DNA of 64,000 nucleotides from Aquatica leii (GCA_035610365.1 CM069432.1:70312520-70376519); one strand, 5' to 3'. Shown: positions 1-12,435, counted from the stretch's first letter. Notes: generated by a model from the letters alone, not told the origin. Numbers and translations: made by a program.

Positions 1-209
1 TAACAAAACCAGGCAAAGGTTACAATATCATTATGTTAATATTGTTTGTTAATATCTGAATATTAAAATAGAACTATTGTACGTACGTGATCGTTTTAGA
101 AAACGGCTAATATTCTCTAAAATTGTTATTTTTGTTCTCGAAAAAAAAAAGAAATTGTGGTGTTTTCTGGTTAATAATATATTTCCTAGTTTGTTATGAG
201 GAACGCCAA

Positions 210-790
210 GATTAGCTCCAAATAAGGAAAGAACTACTTTCTCTTATCTTACAGAGTTAAATTGTTACTTATTAGTTCAATTCCGATGACAATGCATGTT
301 TGTGATAAGTACGACTTGAATTGACAGTGAGGATTAGCTTCAAATAAAAGAAGAATCACTTCCTCTTATCCTACAAACTTGAATTTTTATATATTGATTT
401 AGTCCCGATAAGAATGTATTTTTGTGATAAACATGACTTTGAATCGACATTTAGGATTAGTTCAAGATAAAAGAAGAACCGCTTCCTATTATCATATGGA
501 GTTAAATTTTTACATGTTAGTTCCATTTTGATGACGATTCATTTGTATGATAAGCATGACTTGAATTGACCGTGAAGATTAGCTCCAAATAACGGAAGGA
601 CCATTTCTTTTTATCCTACGGAGTTGAGTTGTTACATGTTGATTCAGTGCCGGTTTAGATAAAGGAAAAACCACTTCTCTTATCTTACAGAGTTGAATTT
701 TTACATGATGGTTCAGTTCCTATGACAATGCATTTTCATGGTAAGCATGAATTGAATCGATACCCAGAGTTAACTCCAGATAAAGGCAGT
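210..790. repeat. Tandem repeat, ~122-bp unit, about 5 copies
   Basis: A unit beginning GATTAGCTCCAAATAA recurs at about 210, 332, 455 and 577, and a shortened or degenerate copy runs from about 650 to 790. Shared landmarks in each unit are a CTCTTATCCTAC-like block, TTCCGATGACAATGCAT and GATAAGCATGACTTGAAT. Copies differ by scattered substitutions, so the array is old. No coding potential is seen in it. It looks like a minisatellite or the internal repeats of an unidentified element. Confidence 0.8.
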
Positions 791-3700
791 CTTTAACTGT
801 CAATAGCATAGATACAACATTTTGTGTTTCCATTTATTTATAATAGCCGATTTTAAATAATAAAATTAACAAACTTAAAAACATGTCTAGCCAAAATTAA
901 AAATAAAAAAATTAATTACTAATGTAAAAACATTTTTAAAAACAAGCTTTTATTAAATGCTCTAAAAGAAAAAAAATAAACTTTAAATTAAATCAAACAC
1001 ATAAATTTATTACATTTTACAATTTATATGATACAAAAGCTTTTTTATTTGCTATTAATTAATTTCTTATTAGCTATAGATCAATATCTAAAAACCAGAT
1101 TTAAGAAAAAAATAGTATCTTTTATTTTTATACATACATATATTTTGCTGTTACGGTAAAAGGTAAACCTGCACTAAGCTAAAGTGCCATCACTTACTAA
1201 TAACTTAATTATAATTAAAAAAAGCAACGGCAGCTCATAACTTTGCATAGTGGCTTGATAACTAATAGGATTCAACCTGGTCTTTGATGTGTAGATTACA
1301 ATTAGTAGTAGGCGATACGGCATTTTGTGTATCGAATATCGATACGCAATTCGTATCGATACGTATTGATATGTTGATACGATGACACAAGCCTAATTAT
1401 AATTTAATTAAAAAAGCGCCAAAACGGGAATAAATACATCTACATGCTCATTTTTACCTGACAAACAATTAATTAAACAAATCAAATAACACAGTATAAT
1501 AATGAGTACATTTATTACAATAGCAACGTAAACAATGAATAAAAACAATCAGGAAACAAAGTATACACTAACTAATTGTTTGTAAGCAAAAAACAATAAT
1601 GATAGTATTTGCAGATTCTTAAATTAGACAACACTTCATACACGTCGGTACATGAATTATTAATATTAAAGTTAGTGAATATAATTTGGTAAAAAAAAAA
1701 CAAAGAAATATAACTGAATCAATACAAATCTAGTTATTGCGCAGCCGGAAGCAAAGTGTAATAATTTAAACAAATAATTACAAAAGCAAATTTGCATAAA
1801 TTAATCGTCGCAACATGTATATACTAGGTTGTTCGTATCTACGATCGACACTAACACAAATTATGAAATAATAGTAAGTGGTTACTTACGGTTTTTCTGT
1901 CATGCGATTAAGTAATAAGATATCTAAAACATCCCGCTAAAATTGCTAAAAGTTTAATAAATAGATATATAATAGTATCCGATGATTAATATAAACATAA
2001 TGCACTAAACTTTCAAATGACTTTTTCAATAATAACATTTAGGTGTGCCACTAAGTCCTTGGGATTAATTCTCCATCTAACAAATATTCTACAAGACCCG
2101 ACTCCAATCAGCCAATAAGACTTAGATATTTAATTCTGGCATTCGTACAAGTCCAAATTACCTACCCAAAGGAAAAACTACTTGAGAAATATTTAATAAT
2201 TTCCTGATATGACAGACACGCGGAGGTAACCCAACTTGCTGTAATAATACAAAAAAATTAAATCACTACGTAAAATAGAAACGCATTTATACCCAAGCAA
2301 ATCTTTCATATGTAACAAATTAAAATCAAAATTGATTTACCCATTAATAGCGAAGGTGATCCACGATACTTAAAATGTAGATAATCTCACTAAGCATAGC
2401 GTTAGATCACGTATTGTTTTCTTAACGTTAGAAACGGAAATAATAACCAGTAACCTCCAACTCAAAAATGACATTTACGACTGAGTAAAATTCATACAAC
2501 ACGAAAAACCATACCAAGGTTTTTTTGACATAACATTTTTTGTGCTTTTTTAGAAAATTTAAGAACAAACGAGGCTACTGCAATATGACATATGACACAA
2601 CTGTAATGCAAAATCAAATTTGTTTTATTGGTTAAAAATTTTATGTAAATGTAATAGTACTTGTATTCACACAACTGTTGTAATTTACGAAACTTTGTCT
2701 TTGTTTAGAATAAGTAATCTAAATTATATAATGCATTTTAAATAATTAACCGAACAAAACTTGTAAGACAGAAATTAGTTATAAATCTTCTACTGCATAT
2801 TATTACAACTGCAACAGTACATATGTATCAGGGTCTTTTAGTGTTGCTAGGAATTGATATCTAGTTGAACCAGACTAACAAATGGTAAGATCTCCGATTT
2901 AAATGGTTATAGAACTCGTTTACTAGATTTGATGTAGGTTAACTAGGTTGATGTTAATTCGCGGCAGTTTTTTATAAAGGCAAGTCCATAGTTAACGAGA
3001 CGCAATAAATTTAGCAATTTTATATAAAAGGAATTAAACGATTAAAAAAAATAATTAATCGTAAATAATGTCCGCTGACTACAAAAGTAATTTTGATTTT
3101 TAAAATCAAATTTATTTAAGTGCAAAGAATGTACGACGAATAAAAATAAAGTAAAAATAAAGTAACATAGGCCACAGTTGTCCCATTACAGAAGCAGCTA
3201 CGCCAATAAAGAAGGAATTTAACGAGTACTTGTGTTGGGTACTTTATGATTGTGGATATTATGTATAAGTATCCGTACAGTTATTATTAGAATATTTATG
3301 GGGCCTGTTCGTATGTAAACACTACTAATTATAAAATGCAGATCATAATCACATTTAACTTATTTACACAGAAATACTATACAATTATTAGCGAACGTTT
3401 TAATATTGAAAGTAATGGATTAGTTTTGATTTTTCTTCGTAATATAACATGAAAATGTAAATTTACTTTAAATTTAATTGGTTTAAGCTGTTCTTAGTTA
3501 GTGGACTAGTAGAATAAAGAATAAAATTGTACGTTTTAGATATATTCGATAACGATATTTGATGAAACTTAATGTAATTCTAATTATAATTATACTAAGT
3601 TTTCTAACAGTTAGGCAAGCATTTAGAATTGGAAATTGGACAATTAAACTTCCGGTTGCAAGCAAGACATAAATAAAGTAATCTTAATTAAATATCTACA

Positions 3701-4800
3701 TAATGTTACATTGCATTATACTAATCTGTGAAGATTGAATTTGATAACAGAAGCTGTGTGCGTAAAATACACAAATGTTACTTTAAAAAAATGACGGTTT
3801 TGTTTATGTCGTATTGTTTGCAAATTCCAACTTGATTAGTTTTGAATACTTAATTTCGATTTAAAAAATGTATGTACATATGTCTCATTAATCGTGTTTA
3901 ATATTCATACAAATTGTTTGTACATCCTTCTCTTTAAAAACGTAATTACGTGGTTTTAATACTTGGAACGTGTTAAATATTAACTTTCACATGTATCAAC
4001 TAAAATAAGAAACATTAAATCTTAAATGTAGCGTTTGCAATATTTTAAGAGATTGTGATAAATTCAACCTCATTACGTTTATTCTATTTATGCAAGAGAT
4101 TCAAAAAACCCACTAAAAGATAATAATTATTAATTTCAAATTTTTAAAGTTTTAACTACATAGAGGCATAACCTTATATTCAAAAGAGTTTTATCTACTT
4201 CATTAATATTGTCACATTCTTATGGATACGTTTAGAACTAAAATCGCATTTTTAATAAACTAGAAGAAACATTAGTATTTATTGATTACTAAACAATTAA
4301 TTTGTGTACAGGTTTCAATAAATATTATATAATACTTTTATTTTTTTAGTGTTGAGTAATAATTAAAGAAATTATATATTAAAATTATTATTAGTATATT
4401 CAGTTAGTATCTCCCTTTTTTTTATGTTAAGAAATGCTTACGATTATAGGTTCTATAATAGAATGTTTAATAGTTCTTTTATAATTAACTGTATTAAAAC
4501 ATGCACGAATTTTGAGAATATTTGTGACGAATTAAGAAACTAAGAAATTTAGTCAGTCTTAAAGAAGAATGCGCTAGGGTAAATAAATAAGAGCATTTTC
4601 GGCGTTATTACGCAAGTGTCATAGAGATAAGTAATTGTAATTTTTGTATATGTGGACGATGTTTATTTCAATTTACAGTTACAGTGTTGTATAAATTTAG
4701 TAAGTGTTTATTTTTATTAGCTAGTTAGTGTTAACTATCTTAGTGTATTGTGTTAGTAAAACTAGATACATATAGTAGTATAGTGAAACCGGTTCTGGCA
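791..4800. other. AT-rich spacer, no gene seen
   Basis: No reading frame here resembles a known protein and the short frames look random. The only local structures noticed are a cluster of TATCGAT motifs (about 1329-1384) and many A/T homopolymer runs. It reads as ordinary intergenic or intronic DNA. Confidence 0.6.
1329..1384. promoter_or_regulatory. Cluster of TATCGATAC palindromes
   Basis: Within about 55 bases the sequence holds TATCGATAC (1337-1345), GTATCGATAC (1353-1362) and two further TATCGA- or TTGATAC-like variants. TATCGATA is the insect DRE (DREF-binding) motif, so a regulatory role is possible. The same palindrome is also common inside insect DNA transposons, and no transcribed gene is visible beside it. 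Confidence 0.25.
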
Positions 4801-4825
4801 AAAATTTTCCCGCACTTATTAAAAA

Positions 4826-5460
4826 AATTTGAATTTTGACTGCGTTCGTGTAAGTTGGGGTGCTTTTTAAATTTGAATTTTGTGTAAGTTCGGGTAAGAT
4901 CAAGTATTAATTTTCCCACGCTTTTTTTTAAAATTTAAATTTCAGTTGCGTTCGTTTAAGTTTGGGAAAGTTCGGGTCAGATCGTATTCTTTTCGTCTAT
5001 GTTCGTGTGCACGCGCAATTTTCAAATTTGAATTTCGTGTAAGTTCGGGTTTTAATTTTCCCGTGATTTAAAAATTTGAATTTCGAGTAAGATTGGAAGA
5101 GATCGAGTTTAAATCTTTCAACACTTTGAAAACTTGAATTTTGTTTAGTGCGCGCACATTTTTTCAGATTTGAATTTTGTGTAATTTCGGTTTCCCGTGC
5201 TTTTTTTAAAATTTAAATTTCGTGTAAGTTTGAGTTAGATCGGGTTTTCTTCTGCTGTGTTCGGAGGATCTTTTCAAATTTCATGTAAGTTCGGGTCAGA
5301 TTAGAAAAGATCGCGGTTTCATTTTCTCGTTCAATCTCTTAAACTTGAATTTCGCGTAAGTTAAGGTTTTCATTTTCCCGTGCTTTTTTAATATTTAAAT
5401 TTCGTTTACGTTTAAGTGTGCACGCAACTTTTCAAATTTAAATTTCGTGTAAATTTGCTA
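4826..5460 (+). repeat. Degenerate short tandem repeats upstream of a TATA box
   Basis: About twelve copies of a module built on AATTTGAATTTCGTGTAAGTTCGGGT, often followed by AGATCG and TTTTCATTTTCCCGTGCTTTTT-like stretches (given here as short blocks), occur at irregular 38-92 base spacing. Good copies start near 4870, 5025, 5072, 5211, 5341 and 5434. The array ends about 70 bases before a TATA box and 160 bases before a short ORF. It may be a promoter-proximal repeat of an element or simply a decayed minisatellite. Confidence 0.65.
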
Positions 5461-5532
5461 AATTCCCCCATCTTATATGATATTATTACATTCAGATTTT
5501 ACATACGTTTTTGGTGAGGATAAAATTGTGTG

Positions 5533-5540
5533 TATATAAA
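5533..5540 (+). promoter_or_regulatory. Candidate TATA box
   Basis: TATATAAA lies 80 bases upstream of the ATG at 5621 and directly downstream of the repeat array ending near 5460. The spacing fits a core promoter with a short leader. In such AT-rich DNA a chance match is quite possible. Confidence 0.3.
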
Positions 5541-5620
5541 TGTAAATTTGTGATGATTAATATTAGTTTTTAATAACTGTCACTTGTTTAACAATTAAAA
5601 ATAATTGAAAAAAAATTGAG

Positions 5621-5887
5621 ATGGAACTATTGTTTGCACATTTTTTTTATTTGGTCCCTTATATAAGTGCAAGAAGTCTATTGATAGATAAACGGTATAG
5701 AATTAAGTGTTTTAGTAAAATTGATGGAAAATTTGGGGAGCAAGTAATTGTCGAATGCCAAGATTTTAAAGTACCTCTACCACAAAGATTTGTCAACAAG
5801 TTTTCGATTGAAGACATAAACCAAATTAATAGAGTGATTAGTTTGGAAAAAAAACATCTATCTTGTAAGCCGAGGAGCCGTTGGTAA
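5621..5887 (+). CDS. Short ORF, unidentified protein (88 aa)
   Basis: An 88-codon frame starts with ATG after an A-rich leader. A hydrophobic start (residues 1-20) is followed by a more conserved-looking core, RYRIKCFSKIDGKFGEQVIV, and then an LPQRF motif and an acidic SIEDINQIN stretch. The pattern of a G-x-x-V-x-V-E strand followed by a leucine-proline-x-arginine-phenylalanine motif recalls small proteins seen repeatedly in insect genomes beside mobile elements. I cannot name the family and assign no function. The upstream repeat array and TATA box suggest that it belongs to one transcription unit; an AATAAA near 6345 could end it. Whether this is a host gene, an element gene or a decayed copy is unresolved. 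Confidence 0.35.
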   Translation: MELLFAHFFYLVPYISARSLLIDKRYRIKCFSKIDGKFGEQVIVECQDFKVPLPQRFVNKFSIEDINQINRVISLEKKHLSCKPRSRW

Positions 5888-5899
5888 AACATCAAACAT

Positions 5900-8720
5900 T
5901 GAATTTGTTCCAGAGTAAAAATTGATGTAACCGTCGTTTGAAATTGTGCTATTTCTTTTGTGAAAGAGAAGGTATTGGAATTGAAAATATTCGTTTAATG
6001 TATTTTGGTATTGTTTTATTGATATCACGTTGACTTTAGGAAGTTATTTTACGTTTTTAGATTTAACTTTGTCAATCAAAGTTGTTGATAAAATTTTGTA
6101 TTTATTTATTTAGAAATGATTACGTTGTTTAAACAACCGTATTCTGCGTTTGTGTTGATTTGGCGCTTTCTTTGTCTCGTCAAAATTTCAATTGTAATTT
6201 ATGTTTTCTTTTTGTGATAGTTTTGTAATTAAATATATTTTTGCAGTTTGTTTATTTTAAGTTTGTTTAAAAGTTTTTTGCTTTAAGTACATTTTCAGTG
6301 CAGTCGTACTTATTTTCTGTGTGTTAGTTCAATTAAATTACGTTGTAATAAAGTCATTCTTTTAATTTATTAGACAGTTGTTATAATTCTTGGTAAGTAA
6401 TCTTTATGACATCAATGAAATAAAATATTTTGTTAATTTGACAATTCACACAAAATCAAAGGCCGTTTCCCAACTTTACTTTTGTGACGTTATTAAATCT
6501 GTTTGCATCCTGTTTGCACTTTGTTGTGGTCTTGTTTTCTTGCACGGAGGTTTGGGACACAGCCTTTAAGAAGTGGTAGCCGATTAAGTTAATAAATATA
6601 GGTGATATTGGTTTGAGGAGATAGTTTGTTAAATGGTTGACAGTCGTCGAAATGCCGTAAAAATCGGAATTTAGTTGGTTGGATAGTAAACTCACCTCTT
6701 TTAGATAAACTAATGCCGCGGAAAATTATGCAGAAACAGTAAATTTTTTAGTTCAGTTAGTGGAGGTTTGTTTCTCCTATTTCGTAAAATCTACGGTTTT
6801 AAAGAAAATTTTACGTGCTTTCAAGTTTGATGTATAAGGTAGTGTAGAATCGTGTTCGTTAAGTGGTACGACGCGATTTTATCTTTGTCTTGGTGGCGGT
6901 TGAGAATTTTTCGGCGGTAAATTGTTCATATGGTTGTGGTATCTTATTGAAGTTCCGGACGACGTCAACTAGCCTAAAGCTAACCAGGAGTTCGCTTACG
7001 AACAAACTATCAAGGTATTTATTGATTATCGATTAAGTTATTTCTTCGCGAGTTCAGTGATTAGAAAGCATTGAAATTAATCAGAATGAGAATTTACTGC
7101 CAGCTATCAAATCTTTCGATTATACAAACATCTTACGGCGTTTGTTTGTACTAATTTTAATTATTATTATTAAACAACAAAAGATAAAAACAACGTAATG
7201 TAACCAACGTCTAAAGTGTTATATCGACATTAAGTAAAAGCAAGAAAAGAAGATAATCTTATATTTGCGTACCATAATTTTAAGAGTGTCAAGTTTGTTT
7301 TATACAATTACGGAATTTATTTGATTTTGTTATTATGTATTTTACTTTTTTTATGCGTACACGGCCGTGCATTATTTTTTTTTCTTAACAAGGTAATTTA
7401 GTTTTGTTTATTATTTCTTTTTATTATTTTATTATTTTCATTTTGTTTAAGTGTAATCATGTAATTTCCTGTTTTATTGCTTATCTAATTTCATTTCAAT
7501 TATGTAATAAATGTTAAATTTAACAAAGCATTTATTCAGTCGGCCTTCGCGTATGTGAATTTTAGATTAAGTCACATTTGAGTGATTTTAACTTTTAATT
7601 CTGTTTTCGTTCAAGTTTTCCAAACGGTCACGGAATTTTGAATATAACCCACCCCGTCTTTACTGAGCACCGGCAAAACTTCGTTTATGTTACTTTATTT
7701 CAGGCAAGTGTCATTGTTCCAGCTTTTGCACGTAACATTGAATCAAAAAAGAGTTGAAAATTAAGATTAAAATTATATTTGGAAGGTTTAGAAAAGTTAT
7801 CAACTAATAAGATGTATTAAATCACTAAAACTTTAAAAAAATGTAAAAATAAAATAAACAACAAATGTTTTAAATAAGTATGCTTTTTTATTTTTACAAT
7901 TATAAGTATTACCATACTTTGTTAAATATAGTTGTGAGTTTGGTTTTGCATCTAAAGTAAGTTTTATATTGATATAAAAATAATATTTGATATCAAGTCA
8001 AAGCGTATCAAATACAATGGAAAAAAAAATAAAATAAATAATTCAGTAATGTAAGCAATCAAGTAAATATATTAATACAATAATTTATTTACATATTTTA
8101 AAAAACAAACAACTGCTCCAAAATTGGCATGCTTATAGCAGTAAGATTTGTCTCTCAAAATTGTAAAGGTGAGACAGACATAAAAGGTACTCGATGTATA
8201 ATGTGTTCCGTTTATGAAATAATTAAAAGTCAAAGAGGCAAACATTTGTCATCAAATTAATATACAAAAAAAGGTAAAAAAAAGCAAAATAAACGAACTG
8301 TAAACAAAAATTATTTATAAAAACAGAAATAGAGTATATATCAACATTTATTTGAAAAAAAATTACAATTAATATTCTTAACTATTTTTTATATCATTAA
8401 ACAAATATGTACAAAAAATAAACAAAATTAAATTTACACAAAAAAACAAATAATATCGAGTATGATCGATTTGAGTTCTGATTGAGCTCAGGCGATGATG
8501 GTCATATTTAGGCGATCATGAGATTGCCGGAGGCGTTGAATTCCGTTTTGAGGTGAGCAGGTTTTAGTGTTTTCATATTTAAACAGTTTGTATTTGAATT
8601 TGATTTATTGGTATTTTATGCAACACTTTGTTTATTTATCCAGCTGTTATGCGTTTCATCAAAGCTTAACTAATTTACATACATTTTAGTACAAACACGT
8701 ATACGGATGTCTAACTTTTT
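5900..8720. other. AT-rich spacer, no gene seen
   Basis: No frame here resembles a known protein. GC-richer patches near 6880-7000 and 7540-7690 have no recognised content. The 3' part (7860-8450) is almost pure A/T with many oligo-A runs. The left limit of the Polinton block at about 8730 is set by recognisable integrase sequence only; no terminal inverted repeat was found. Confidence 0.5.
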
Positions 8721-8729
8721 GTAATTCTA

Positions 8730-9750
8730 TTTCATAAAAGCCTCCTAAAATATCGTCCAACTTTATATCTGTTAGCAAATAGGTAGTAGGGTTAGTTAGT
8801 ATAAATTTTCTAATTATGAAAATTTCATTACTCTAAGTAGGAGTATAACCCTTTTTAAATGCATTCCTATGTTTGCTAATCCTTACATGATCTCCCAATG
8901 AATGTTTGTTATTTTCACTTGCTATTTTTACATGTCAGTATGCAGATTGTAATATGGATTTTTTGTTTAACCATCGATGGTTTCATTTTAATCGTCTGGT
9001 GAAAAGTGTTATTGTATTGGTTTGTAATATCATCTAATATGTGTATCCATTTGTAGTTTATTTGTTAACTAAATCGTTTTCACATTATGCTTTTCAATGT
9101 CCGATTAACACGTTTTACAATGGATGCTTTTTTGGTACTGAACGTACTATAGTGATTAATATTATACTTTTCCATTAAGTTTTTGAATCTACTACTATAA
9201 ACTCTAGTCCTTCGTCTGTTTGTATGTTTTTTGGTAAATACTTTAAACGTGATAATATTTTTTTCCATTGCATCACCTACATGTTTTAAATTTTTAAATT
9301 TTAAAGAAAGTGTCCATGCATATTTTGAAAAACAATCAAGTACAACGAGTATGTAGTTAGTTTAATTGTTTTGTTTTGAAAACAAAATCATATCCACAAG
9401 ATCAGCATGATTCATTAATACCTTTCATTATAACGCGGCGTATTTTAAAATTGATTCTTGCAGGTTTATGTAATTCTAAAACTATATCTCTTTTTATAGA
9501 AAATGGAACAAATTGTTTTGTTGTTTTTTGTTTAGGCATTCTTACATTGAGTCATTTTCTATTTTGATAGGACATTTAACTTTATTTCTACATATAACGA
9601 TTGTTTGATTTTCACGATCGCGTGCTTCAAACAATATCTTGTCTCCTAATTTAAGTTGATAATTAGTAACTTGCTCGCTTGTATAAGGTTTCCCATTTAT
9701 CTTTAGCATAACGTTTTCAAGATTTATAAATAAACTATCAATTATACCTT
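8730..9750 (-). pseudogene. Polinton integrase (fossil)
   Basis: Minus-strand sequence encodes recognisable pieces of the retroviral-type integrase of Polintons. These are a core-strand block ending VLDCFSKYAWT, a block with NLMEKYNINHYSTFSTKKAS and VKRVNRTLKSIM, an ILDDITNQYNNTFHQTI block, and a C-terminal part with HSLGDHVRISKHRNAFKKGY, whose type often includes a chromodomain-like end. The family inserts the linear element DNA. It is the outermost gene recognised on this side, next to the coiled-coil gene. The copy is decayed. Confidence 0.8.
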
Positions 9751-9937
9751 TTTTTTATTGGAATGAAGATGCACTTTTGTCCGACCATATCACATATTTA
9801 TTATCTAGAACTCTGTTTGTTTGAAATAACAAAATATGGTTGTAGAATATATTGGTTATTAATTTCTTTGTAGCGTTTTGTACTTTCTCAACAGTTATTT
9901 GATTATGTGGCGACCAAATTTATCTAAAGTCATTGTT

Positions 9938-10500
9938 TTATGCAATTATTTGCGCTTCATGTAGTTTTTCTATGATAGAAACAATTTCGTTTCGGTGGTC
10001 TGTATGACCTGCTGCTTTAGATGTTACTAACAACCTCAATCTATTAACTAATTCGTTTACATTATCCCAATAAATTGAGATATATCTATCAAGAATATTT
10101 TCTATATTTTGGTTACTTTCTTCTACGAAACGTTCAATTAAATCATCTAATTTATAATCGTTTACCTCTGATTCTGAAATTAAAACCTCTTTTAAATTCG
10201 AAATTTTTGTAGCATTATGATCAAAAATACTTTGATTATACTTTAATTCATGTAGTTTTTCATTTTTTAAGGACTGAATTTTTTTCTGAAGATTTAAAAA
10301 TTTTGTATTCCATGTCGGAATTGAAGTAGATTCCACAATAGCATTTTCGTTAGTAGGTTCGGGTTTAGATTTTGTTTATCTTAATTTTTAACAAAAGATA
10401 GCTTTGTATTATTACCATTTAACTAATCTGATATAGTTTCCAAACGTTTAGCTATAAGAAAAAATGCTTTATTTTTCATAATTCAAACTTTTGTTTTACT
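9938..10500 (-). pseudogene. Polinton coiled-coil protein of unknown role (fossil)
   Basis: The main frame (about 130 residues) begins STSIPTWNTKFLNLQKKIQS, is rich in Leu, Lys, Asn and Glu with predicted coiled-coil character, and ends IVSIIEKLHEAQIIA. Proteins with an N-terminal PTWNTKF-like motif and this C-terminal end occur next to the integrase in insect Polintons; their function is not established. Upstream minus-strand sequence to about 10500 appears to belong to the same gene. Adjacent genes are the integrase (downstream) and the ATPase (upstream), all on the minus strand. Confidence 0.65.
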
Positions 10501-10753
10501 TCTTTTTTGTTTTTGGATTAACCTTTTAGTTAATTCTCCTTCATTCGATACATTATAATAGGATTGTATTCTAGACAAACCTCAACGTACGTTTATTTGT
10601 TTGCTTACTAATTAAAAATGCTTCTGCAGTTCCTTATAAACCCTTTACAAAAGCAACAATCTCAGATTAGGTCGTTTGTAAAGCGGTGATTTGTTATTAA
10701 TTTATATTTTCTAATAAATATACAGACGTCTTAATAACTTAATTAATATACAG

Positions 10754-11430
10754 TTATTGTAGAATGAGTTGAATAAAAGAATCAAATCCTTTTCTGTATT
10801 TGCCCAAATTAGTATCTCTTTCTTTATCGATAACTAAAAAACCATAATTTTTGTTGCAACAAAATGAACACATCTTCTTAAAATCATCAAATTCACTATC
10901 TGTACTAACATTATCTTCATAAATATAATTTAATCCGTCTTGTTTGAACACTATTATAAAGCATTATAGCGAATTAATTGTTTTGGAATGCGGTTATAGG
11001 TTTGGCATAAGTAAAAACAATCTATGTTATTGTGACGACCCATGCTAAAATATTGTCTACTTAAATTTTGTTTATCACACGCCACATCATCAACAATAAA
11101 TACAAAATTTGATTTTGCATTAGATGGTGAAGATATGTTACTTTCTAAATTACTAAAAGAAAAGTAATTTATAACCTCAATAGGCGTTAGAAATTTTCCA
11201 AATATTGCTATTTTAGTTGAAAGAGAGATTTAGAGTAAACATACACGTTTTTGAAACGCAAACCATTGATGTGTTCAATTAAACTAATCATTACATTGGT
11301 TTTTCTACAATTTGATGGTACAATAATCAGACAACGAATTGATATTAATAGTAACTCTCCTATTTTTTATATCATTATGTGCAACTGTTAGTGAAAGTGG
11401 TTGTTGTACTATTTGCATTTTGATAAAAAC
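10754..11430 (-). pseudogene. Polinton FtsK/A32-like packaging ATPase (fossil)
   Basis: Minus-strand reading gives a Walker A-like region followed by a basic strand block (LRFKNVYVYSKSL), a Walker B-like strand FVFIVDDVACDKQ, a sensor-like block IDCFYLCQTYNRIPKQLIRY and a C-terminal tail NYGFLVIDKERDTNLGKYRK. This order matches the genome-packaging ATPases of Polintons and related virus families. The gene is divergent from the plus-strand capsid genes that begin about 60 bases beyond it, the usual Polinton arrangement. The copy is decayed. Confidence 0.8.
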
Positions 11431-11525
11431 TAAAGTGCAATGTGTCTATCACACGTACAGATATGACATAATTACAATTTAGTCAGTTAGTGTGTATACG
11501 ATTTGCAATAAAAGGAAAGATATTT

Positions 11526-11840
11526 ATGAATCCAAAAGATACTATTAATGCGGCAGTAACAGCTGTAAAATCTTTAAAAGAGCGGGAAAAAATAAAACTT
11601 TGTCGTATAATACAAGTGCCAAAGGTTGGTGGATTTTTACCGCTAATTCCAATTTTTGCTGCTCTCAGCGCAGTAGGATCATTAGGTGGCGGCGCCGCTG
11701 CTATTGCAAAAGCAGTAATCGGTGCTAAGGATAAACTTTTAAAAAATCAAAAGCATAATCAAACCATGGAAGCAATAGCACTAAATAAAACTTGAAACGG
11801 ATTATATTTACAACCATATAAATAAGGATTTGGTCTTTTT
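11526..11840 (+). pseudogene. Polinton minor capsid-like protein (fossil)
   Basis: The frame starts MNPKDTINAAVTAVKSLKER, has a basic linker, then a glycine/alanine-rich hydrophobic stretch (GGFLPLIPIFAALSAVGSLG followed by GGGAAAIAKAVIGAKDKLL). This matches the amphipathic, membrane-active small protein that sits just upstream of the protease in Polintons and resembles adenoviral minor capsid or core proteins. The ATG at 11526 is preferred over the upstream one because the MNPKDT start fits the family. It is followed directly by the protease on the same strand. Part of a broken element. Confidence 0.6.
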
Positions 11841-11889
11841 TTAAGAAGGCGAAAAACACAAAAGAAATCTTGCAATAAAACTTCCAAAA

Positions 11890-12240
11890 CAAGCGCTGAC
11901 TAATATAGATTTATATAAGTATTCAAAAAAATTAAAAATAAAAAACTTTCGGGGGTTTTTATGAAAGATAAACTACCTAAATCAGAAAAAAATATTCTTG
12001 AATGTGGTATAATAGATTTGGATGATAAAAATTAACCTGGAACACATTGGACAGTTTATAAAAAAATTAATAGACGCGCAGTATACTTTGATAGCTTTGG
12101 AAACCTATATATTTCATTAAAATTAATATAATACTTAAAAAGTAATGGCCCTTGTATTATACCCTACAATCACGATAATTTTAATTTTTTTAATACTGTT
12201 AACTGTGAACATTTATGTTTTTATATAATTACAATGATGA
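11890..12240 (+). pseudogene. Polinton adenain-type cysteine protease (fossil)
   Basis: Plus-strand sequence encodes the hallmarks of the C5-like protease of Polintons and adenoviruses: an N-terminal NFRGFFMKDKLPKSEKNILE block, a GTHWTVYKK motif (catalytic His), YFDSFG (acidic residue) and a CEHLCFYII block (catalytic-Cys region). In relatives this enzyme processes capsid proteins. It lies between the minor capsid-like gene and the penton-like gene, as expected. The copy is decayed. Confidence 0.8.
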
Positions 12241-12243
12241 TTG

Positions 12244-12435
12244 GTGGTTCATCTAGGTAAATAATTGCTTGGTAATCGAGAAGCCCCAGATTCAAATCCT
12301 AGTTTGAATGACAATTCTAATTTCAGATAATAAGGTTTGAATATTATTAAGTGGTACATTTTAAACTTAAACTTTAAGATTAGTATATATTCCTGAGTTA
12401 ACAGATTAGTGAGTAACAAGCAGCATAATCGCTTC
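12244..12435 (+). mobile_element. Probable tRNA-derived SINE
   Basis: A block with GCTTGGTAATCGAGAAGCCC followed by AGATTCAAATCCTAGT resembles the D-arm to T-arm part of a tRNA. AGATTCAAATCC is close to the B-box consensus GGTTCGANTCC; the A box is weak. It sits between the end of the Polinton protease and the start of the penton-like gene, where no such sequence is expected, so it is read as a later insertion. The boundaries are approximate and no target duplication was resolved. Confidence 0.4.
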
